DNA from: Bacteroidales bacterium
GTDB taxonomy: Bacteria > Bacteroidota > Bacteroidia > Bacteroidales > UBA932
Assembly (NCBI GenBank): GCA_017483985.1
Contig: JAFUUB010000060.1
Location: forward strand, 1 to 26,524
DNA length: 26,524 bases
Direction of reading: 5' to 3'
The notes beneath the pieces were generated by a model. The model searched no databases and was not told the DNA's origin. It saw only the letters and a list, made by a program, of their open reading frames with translations. The stretch's first letter is position 1; each line of letters begins with the position of its first letter. Shown here piece by piece: positions 22,712 to 26,524 of the stretch. A program made the position numbers and the translations under genes.

Positions 22712-25684
22712 TTAGAAATTGATGTTCAGACGGAGGGTATAGGTGACCGGACGCGGGAAGGACGAACCGTCGACGCCGTCCAGGGAGGTAACTTCAGGGT
22801 CAAGACCCTTGAACTTCGTGATGGTGCAGACATTCTGGACACTGGCAGCCACGCGGATGTCGCGGACGAAGCGGCGCGGCTTGAAGGTGTAGCCCAGGTT
22901 GATGTCGTCGATCTTCAGGAAGGAAGCGTTCTCAATCCAGTAGTCGGAGTAACCCTGCTCAGTGGAGGCCGGAAGGGTCCAGCCGTCGATCATGAGCTCC
23001 TTGTTGATATTGTTGAGATAACCGTAGGAAATATCGTTGCTGTAGGTGCTGGCGCCGTTCTTGCGAGCCGTGTTGATGACATGGTTGCCGATGGAGCCGT
23101 GGCCGTTGATGGAGAAGTCCCACTGCTTGTACATCACCTTGGTATTGAAACCGAAGAACATCCACGGATTCGGGCTGTACGGAGTGCGGTAGCGGTCGGA
23201 GTCGTTGATGACGCCGTCGCCGTTGCGGTCTACGAGACCGTTCTCGATCGGGTGGCCGTTGGTGTCGTACAGCTGCTCATACATATAGAAGGTGTACGGG
23301 GCATATCCGACGGAGTGCAGGGAGCTGTATCCACCTGTTCCTCCAAGGCCCTGGCCAGCCTGGACACCCATATAGTCGTCTGTATCCTGTGCGGTCAGTT
23401 TGGTGATCTTCGTATCCTGGAAGGTCACGTTCGCGCCGAGGTTCCAGTTCCAGTCGCGGTTTGAAATCGGAATGGTGTTGACGGAGAACTCGATACCCTT
23501 GTTGACCATGGTTCCGATGTTGGAAGTGACAACATTGGAGAAGTTGGAACCGAGCGGGACATTGATCGTGTTCAACAGGTCGTAGGTGTAGCGGTAGTAG
23601 CCTTCGAGGGTACCGGTGATCCGCTCTTTCAGGAAGCCGAAGTCGAGACCGACGTTATAGGTACCGGTGGTTTCCCATTTGATATTCGGGTTGTAGGCGC
23701 TCGGAGCGAGGGTCGGATAGTTGCCGGTACCCATGTTGTAAAGCATGTAGATCGGGGAGGTACTCTCGGCATACCGGGCGAGATAGGCGTAGTAGTCGGA
23801 ACCGATGTCCTGCTGGCCGGTTTCACCCCAACCCAAACGGAGTTTCATCGAGGAGATGGCCGGAATGTTCTTGATGAACTGCTCTTCACCGAGGTTCCAG
23901 GCAAAGGCGACGGACGGGAAGAGACCCCAGCGCGTCTTCGGGCTGAAACGGGAGGACGCATCGTCACGGAGGGTGAAGGTGAACAGGTACTTCGACTTAT
24001 AGGAGTAATTGATACGGCCGTAGAAGGAGATCAGATAGAGTTCCGAAGAGTTCGGGATCGGCTCGGTCTTGAGGTCTTCTTCCAGCCAGCGGTTGGCGGC
24101 GACGTCATAGTCCTTCGTGTTGTGGTAGGACCAGCTGCCTTCGGAGTGGTTGTAGAAGTGCTGCCAGGAGTAACCGGCCATCGCATTGATGTTACCGAAG
24201 CTGAAGTCATGCTGGTAGTTGGCATAGGCTTCGAACAGGGTGGTGTGACCGCCCCAGCCTTCGGAACGGGATGCTGTCGGATCGGTATCCTTCTCGTAGG
24301 AGTAGGTGTTGTGGTGTGTCCAACTCTCGGACTTGCTCCAGGAAGTGTTGTAGTTGGTGTTGACATTGAAGCTTAGGTCTTCGAAGCCATGCACCTTGTA
24401 GTTGAGCTGGAGGGAACCGCTGACGCGGAAGGATTCGCTGGCGCCGTAGGCGTCATACAGGGAGGACAGCGGAGAGGTGGAACCCATGGTCAGCGGAGTT
24501 CCGTCATCGTTGCGCCAGTTCCAGATGGTCTTGCCGTCAGCCTCGTAGGCAGGAACGGTCGGGTTGTAGGAAAGGGCTCCGCCGATGGCTCCGGTACGGG
24601 ACGAGATGGAGGTGGTGTAACCGGCACGTCCGTTCACGTCGACGGACAGGTGTTTGTCGAAGAACTTCGGCGAGAAGGTCACATTGGTCGTGTAGCGCTT
24701 GTTGTCACCGACCTTGGAGTTCGGCTGGTTCTGGTTGAAACCAAAGCTGACACGGAACGGGAAATTACCGCCGCCACGCACGGAGATGTTGTGGTCGTGG
24801 TTGATGGCAACCCGGTAGACATATTTCATGAAGTTCGTATTCTCGTTGCCGAGGAAAGGAACTTTCTCCGGGTAGGTCTCATTGATAAAGGTGCGGAGTT
24901 CGTCGCCATCCATCCAATCATAGAAGTGGGTAAGGGTCTTTGCGGAGAAACTGCCGTTGTAGGAAACGGAGAGGCCGCGGCCCGGATTGCCCTTCTTGGT
25001 GGTGATGATGATGACACCGTTGGAAGCCCGGGATCCGTAGATTGCGGTTGCCGATGCGTCTTTCAGGACCGAGAAATTCTCGATGTCATTGGTGTTGACG
25101 GAGGACAGGGAGCCGCCAGGGACGCCATCGATAACGATGAGCGGGCTGTTGCTGGCGGAGAGGGATGCGGTACCGCGGATACGGATGGTCCCGGTATCGT
25201 TGCCCTGGCCGTTGCCGGGGATGATACGGAGGCCGGCGACCTTACCGAGGAGCAGCTGGTCCGGCGTGTTGATGGCACCGCGGGCGATTTCTTCCGCCTT
25301 GAGGGCGGTGACCGAACCGGTCATATCGCTCTTCTTGACCGTACCGTAACCGATGACCACCGTTTCTTCCAAAAATTCGGAATCTTCGGTCAACTGGATT
25401 CTGGCAGGCATTTCGGAAGCCCTGAAGGAGCGTGTCGCATAGCCGATGCAGCTGACTTCAACAGTCGCGTTGGCGCTGCTGACCTGCAGGACGAAATCAC
25501 CGTTGATTCCGGTAGAGGTTCCGTTCGTGGTGCCCTGTTCGACGACCGTTGCGCCGATGACCGGCCCGGTCGCGTCGTACACCTCGCCTCTGACCTGGAA
25601 TCCGCCCCGTTGTTGGGCACATACCAGTACGGCCGACGCGCACGAAAGCACAGCGGCCAGGAGGGTAAGCAACAATCTTTTCAT
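22712..25684 (-). CDS. susC: SusC/RagA-type TonB-dependent outer-membrane transporter
   Basis: 990 residues. A Sec signal (MKRLLLTLLAAVLSCASAVL, cut near CAQ) is followed by a carboxypeptidase-D-like Ig domain (FQVRGEVYDATGPVIGATVVEQG...FVLQVSSANATVEVSCIGY). The TonB-proximal segment ETVVIGYGTVKKSDMTGSV is the SusC signature. The plug (TPDQLLLGKVAGLRI, GSLSSVNTNDIENFSVLKDASATAIYGSRA) and a 22-strand barrel end in TLRLNINF with the terminal Phe. It imports oligosaccharides with SusD using TonB energy. No extra STN or anti-sigma-interacting domain is present, which fits control by the propeller regulator rather than by an ECF sigma factor. It is the first gene of the operon; a TATATTTG promoter box lies 78 bp upstream. 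Confidence 0.96.
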   Translation of the reverse strand: MKRLLLTLLAAVLSCASAVLVCAQQRGGFQVRGEVYDATGPVIGATVVEQGTTNGTSTGINGDFVLQVSSANATVEVSCIGYATRSFRASEMPARIQLTEDSEFLEETVVIGYGTVKKSDMTGSVTALKAEEIARGAINTPDQLLLGKVAGLRIIPGNGQGNDTGTIRIRGTASLSASNSPLIVIDGVPGGSLSSVNTNDIENFSVLKDASATAIYGSRASNGVIIITTKKGNPGRGLSVSYNGSFSAKTLTHFYDWMDGDELRTFINETYPEKVPFLGNENTNFMKYVYRVAINHDHNISVRGGGNFPFRVSFGFNQNQPNSKVGDNKRYTTNVTFSPKFFDKHLSVDVNGRAGYTTSISSRTGAIGGALSYNPTVPAYEADGKTIWNWRNDDGTPLTMGSTSPLSSLYDAYGASESFRVSGSLQLNYKVHGFEDLSFNVNTNYNTSWSKSESWTHHNTYSYEKDTDPTASRSEGWGGHTTLFEAYANYQHDFSFGNINAMAGYSWQHFYNHSEGSWSYHNTKDYDVAANRWLEEDLKTEPIPNSSELYLISFYGRINYSYKSKYLFTFTLRDDASSRFSPKTRWGLFPSVAFAWNLGEEQFIKNIPAISSMKLRLGWGETGQQDIGSDYYAYLARYAESTSPIYMLYNMGTGNYPTLAPSAYNPNIKWETTGTYNVGLDFGFLKERITGTLEGYYRYTYDLLNTINVPLGSNFSNVVTSNIGTMVNKGIEFSVNTIPISNRDWNWNLGANVTFQDTKITKLTAQDTDDYMGVQAGQGLGGTGGYSSLHSVGYAPYTFYMYEQLYDTNGHPIENGLVDRNGDGVINDSDRYRTPYSPNPWMFFGFNTKVMYKQWDFSINGHGSIGNHVINTARKNGASTYSNDISYGYLNNINKELMIDGWTLPASTEQGYSDYWIENASFLKIDDINLGYTFKPRRFVRDIRVAASVQNVCTITKFKGLDPEVTSLDGVDGSSFPRPVTYTLRLNINF

Positions 25685-25689
25685 AAGAT

Positions 25690-25731
25690 AATTGGTGTTA
25701 AATAATTATTGGGTAGCGTTCAATACCAATT
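25690..25731 (-). promoter_or_regulatory. Inverted repeat in the susC leader
   Basis: AATTGGTGTT (25690-25699) and AATACCAATT (25722-25731) are complementary at 9 of 10 positions and lie between the predicted susC transcript start and its ATG. This could be an operator or a leader hairpin for the sus operon. Confidence 0.35.
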
Positions 25732-25762
25732 AGTAAGGGTAGGTTACAATTGCTTGGCAATA

Positions 25763-25770
25763 CAAATATA
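25763..25770 (-). promoter_or_regulatory. -7 promoter box for susCDE
   Basis: The minus strand reads TATATTTG, a full TAnnTTTG match. The transcript would start near 25756, with a leader of about 70 nt before the susC ATG. No clear -33 box is seen, consistent with a need for an activator. Confidence 0.6.
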
Positions 25771-25842
25771 TAGATATTTTTTTATTTTAAAAACGTTTAT
25801 GTTTTTCTTTTTATTAGGGGAACCGTGTTTTGGATACTTCGT

Positions 25843-25961
25843 AATAAAAGGGCGGGGGCGTCTCAACGACGTCCTCGCCCCAATCATGAAAGATTAGTAG
25901 CCGGCACGAGGCCGGTTTGGGTCTGTCTCTTTCAGGAAGTTTTCCTTTTAAGTCAGGTTTT
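25843..25961 (-). ncRNA. Candidate small structured RNA (about 119 nt)
   Basis: A promoter-like TATATTTG (minus strand, 25968-25975) has a TTG about 19 bp further upstream. It is followed by three possible hairpins in order: AGGAA-AAC-TTCCT, CCGGC-CTCGT-GCCGG, and a strong 13-bp terminator stem (25850-25880) ending in TTTT. The dehydrogenase gene to the right has its own terminator at 26065-26096, so this second promoter-terminator pair forms a separate unit without a convincing protein frame. I do not recognise the RNA family. It could also be a remnant leader. Confidence 0.4.
25846..25880 (-). terminator. Terminator of the candidate small RNA
   Basis: 13-bp stem (25850-25862 with 25868-25880, two positions G-U or mismatched depending on strand), loop TCAAC on the plus strand, and four T residues on the minus-strand 3' side. 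Confidence 0.65.
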
Positions 25962-25967
25962 GTAGTA

Positions 25968-25975
25968 CAAATATA
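25968..25975 (-). promoter_or_regulatory. -7 box for the candidate small RNA
   Basis: TATATTTG on the minus strand, identical to the box in front of susC, but more than 280 bp from susC and separated from it by a terminator. Confidence 0.45.
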
Positions 25976-26055
25976 CACATTTTATCCCAACGTTGTACCG
26001 AAAATCTGCATTTTAACGCGGTCTGTGGCACATTCCTCACGTACGTAACGGTATA

Positions 26056-26096
26056 AAAATAAAAATCCGGACAGCCGCAAATCGGGTTATCCGGAT
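26056..26096 (-). terminator. Terminator after the alcohol dehydrogenase gene
   Basis: On the minus strand ATCCGGA (26090-26096 side) and TCCGGAT (26065-26071 side) form a 7-bp stem followed by TTTTATTTTT, 25 bp after the stop codon at 26121. Confidence 0.7.
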
Positions 26097-26120
26097 ATCA
26101 ATCAGCGTCTTGGGGCGGTA

Positions 26121-26524
26121 TTACAGGCTGTCTCGCAGGATCTGGACGATTTCGTCGTGATCCAGGGTTTTATACCCGCCCGTGCAGATCGGGGCGCCTG
26201 CGGCGATGCCGTCGAGCATTTCTTCCGTCACGCCGAGTTCGGCCGCATGGAGGACGACACCGATTTCCTGCATCCAGGCTTCCATGGCTGCCAGGCCCTC
26301 CAGGGCGATGTCCTGGTCGGATTTCATGCCCGGGCGGACATCCCAGACGGCCGTGGCGAACCGTGCGAATTTCGGGATTCCGCAGGGCAGGATGTGCCGG
26401 TAGTAGGGGAGGGACACGGCGGACAGGGTCATGCCGTGGGTGGCGTCGGTATAGGCGCCGATGCTCTGGCCGATCATGTGGACCATCCAGTCCTGGGCCT
26501 TGCCCATCTTGGTCATGGTGTTGA
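26121..26524 (-). CDS. Iron-containing alcohol dehydrogenase (partial, C-terminal part)
   Basis: The last 134 or so residues of a group III (iron-dependent) alcohol dehydrogenase; the start lies beyond the right edge and the frame is open to the last base. The visible part contains MVHMIGQSIGAYTDATHGMT, the metal-binding histidine region of the family (xxxH...DATHG), then LPYYRHILPCGIPKFARFA and the C-terminal helices. The pattern is closest to the YqhD/BdhA-type NAD(P)H-dependent butanol or aldehyde dehydrogenases common in gut Bacteroidales, which reduce aldehydes in fermentation. It is unrelated to the galactan genes by function and probably marks the right border of the locus. The substrate cannot be stated. 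Confidence 0.88.
   Translation of the reverse strand, partial: NTMTKMGKAQDWMVHMIGQSIGAYTDATHGMTLSAVSLPYYRHILPCGIPKFARFATAVWDVRPGMKSDQDIALEGLAAMEAWMQEIGVVLHAAELGVTEEMLDGIAAGAPICTGGYKTLDHDEIVQILRDSL

Noticed and set aside
21476..23464. A 662-codon frame antisense to susD and susC, and similar long antisense frames at 12781-14922 and 14630-17044
   Set aside because: These are mirror frames of genes with strong third-position GC bias. The sense products are clear family members, and the antisense products are low-complexity Val/Asp/Gly/His-rich.

Overview
The window is a GC-rich (by eye, mid-to-upper 50s percent) piece of a Bacteroidales chromosome. The evidence is a SusC/SusD/SusE-like outer-membrane set, lipoprotein signals followed by acidic residues, a DUF5020 outer-membrane channel, and at least six good matches to the Bacteroidota -7 box TAnnTTTG in front of genes, with few Shine-Dalgarno sites. 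I cannot name the species.

Left part (1-7223): the start of an MBL-fold hydrolase is divergent from two tandem deoxynucleoside kinases, followed by a small rubredoxin. A 2-kb island (about 1696-3708) follows. It holds one REP-associated tyrosine transposase (RAYT)-like gene surrounded by structured repeats. Next comes a three-gene nucleobase/nucleoside uptake operon: a UraA-type permease, a DUF5020/Tsx-like channel and a PbuG/AzgA-type purine permease. With the kinases, these genes form a nucleoside-salvage neighbourhood.

Central and right part (7227-25684): a polysaccharide utilisation locus whose enzymes point to beta-1,4-galactan or type I arabinogalactan of pectin. A plus-strand operon encodes GH2, a double-domain GH53 and a second GH2. 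Two hairpins then precede a GH53 lipoprotein and a CE1-type esterase lipoprotein. A convergent minus-strand operon encodes SusC, SusD and a SusE-like glycan-binding lipoprotein. The regulator diverges from the enzyme operon. It is a membrane-spanning propeller/Y_Y_Y sensor fused directly to an AraC DNA-binding domain, with no histidine kinase or receiver. The proposed flow is: surface GH53 cuts galactan, SusCDE binds and imports the oligosaccharides, periplasmic GH53 and GH2 finish them to galactose, the esterase removes acyl decorations, and the regulator senses a product in the periplasm.

Right edge (25685-26524): the susC leader, a candidate small structured RNA with its own promoter and terminator, and the 3' part of an iron-containing alcohol dehydrogenase.

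The most unusual structure is the RAYT island. Four elements of exactly 67 bp, each bounded by CC(T/A)TTTGCGC and GCGCAA(A/G)(A/T)GG, lie as two pairs, one on each side of the transposase gene. Both pairs have the same 83-bp spacing. Outside them are further tandem repeats led by the same 10-mer, in opposite orientation on the two sides. This looks like a REP/REPIN system in a Bacteroidales genome.
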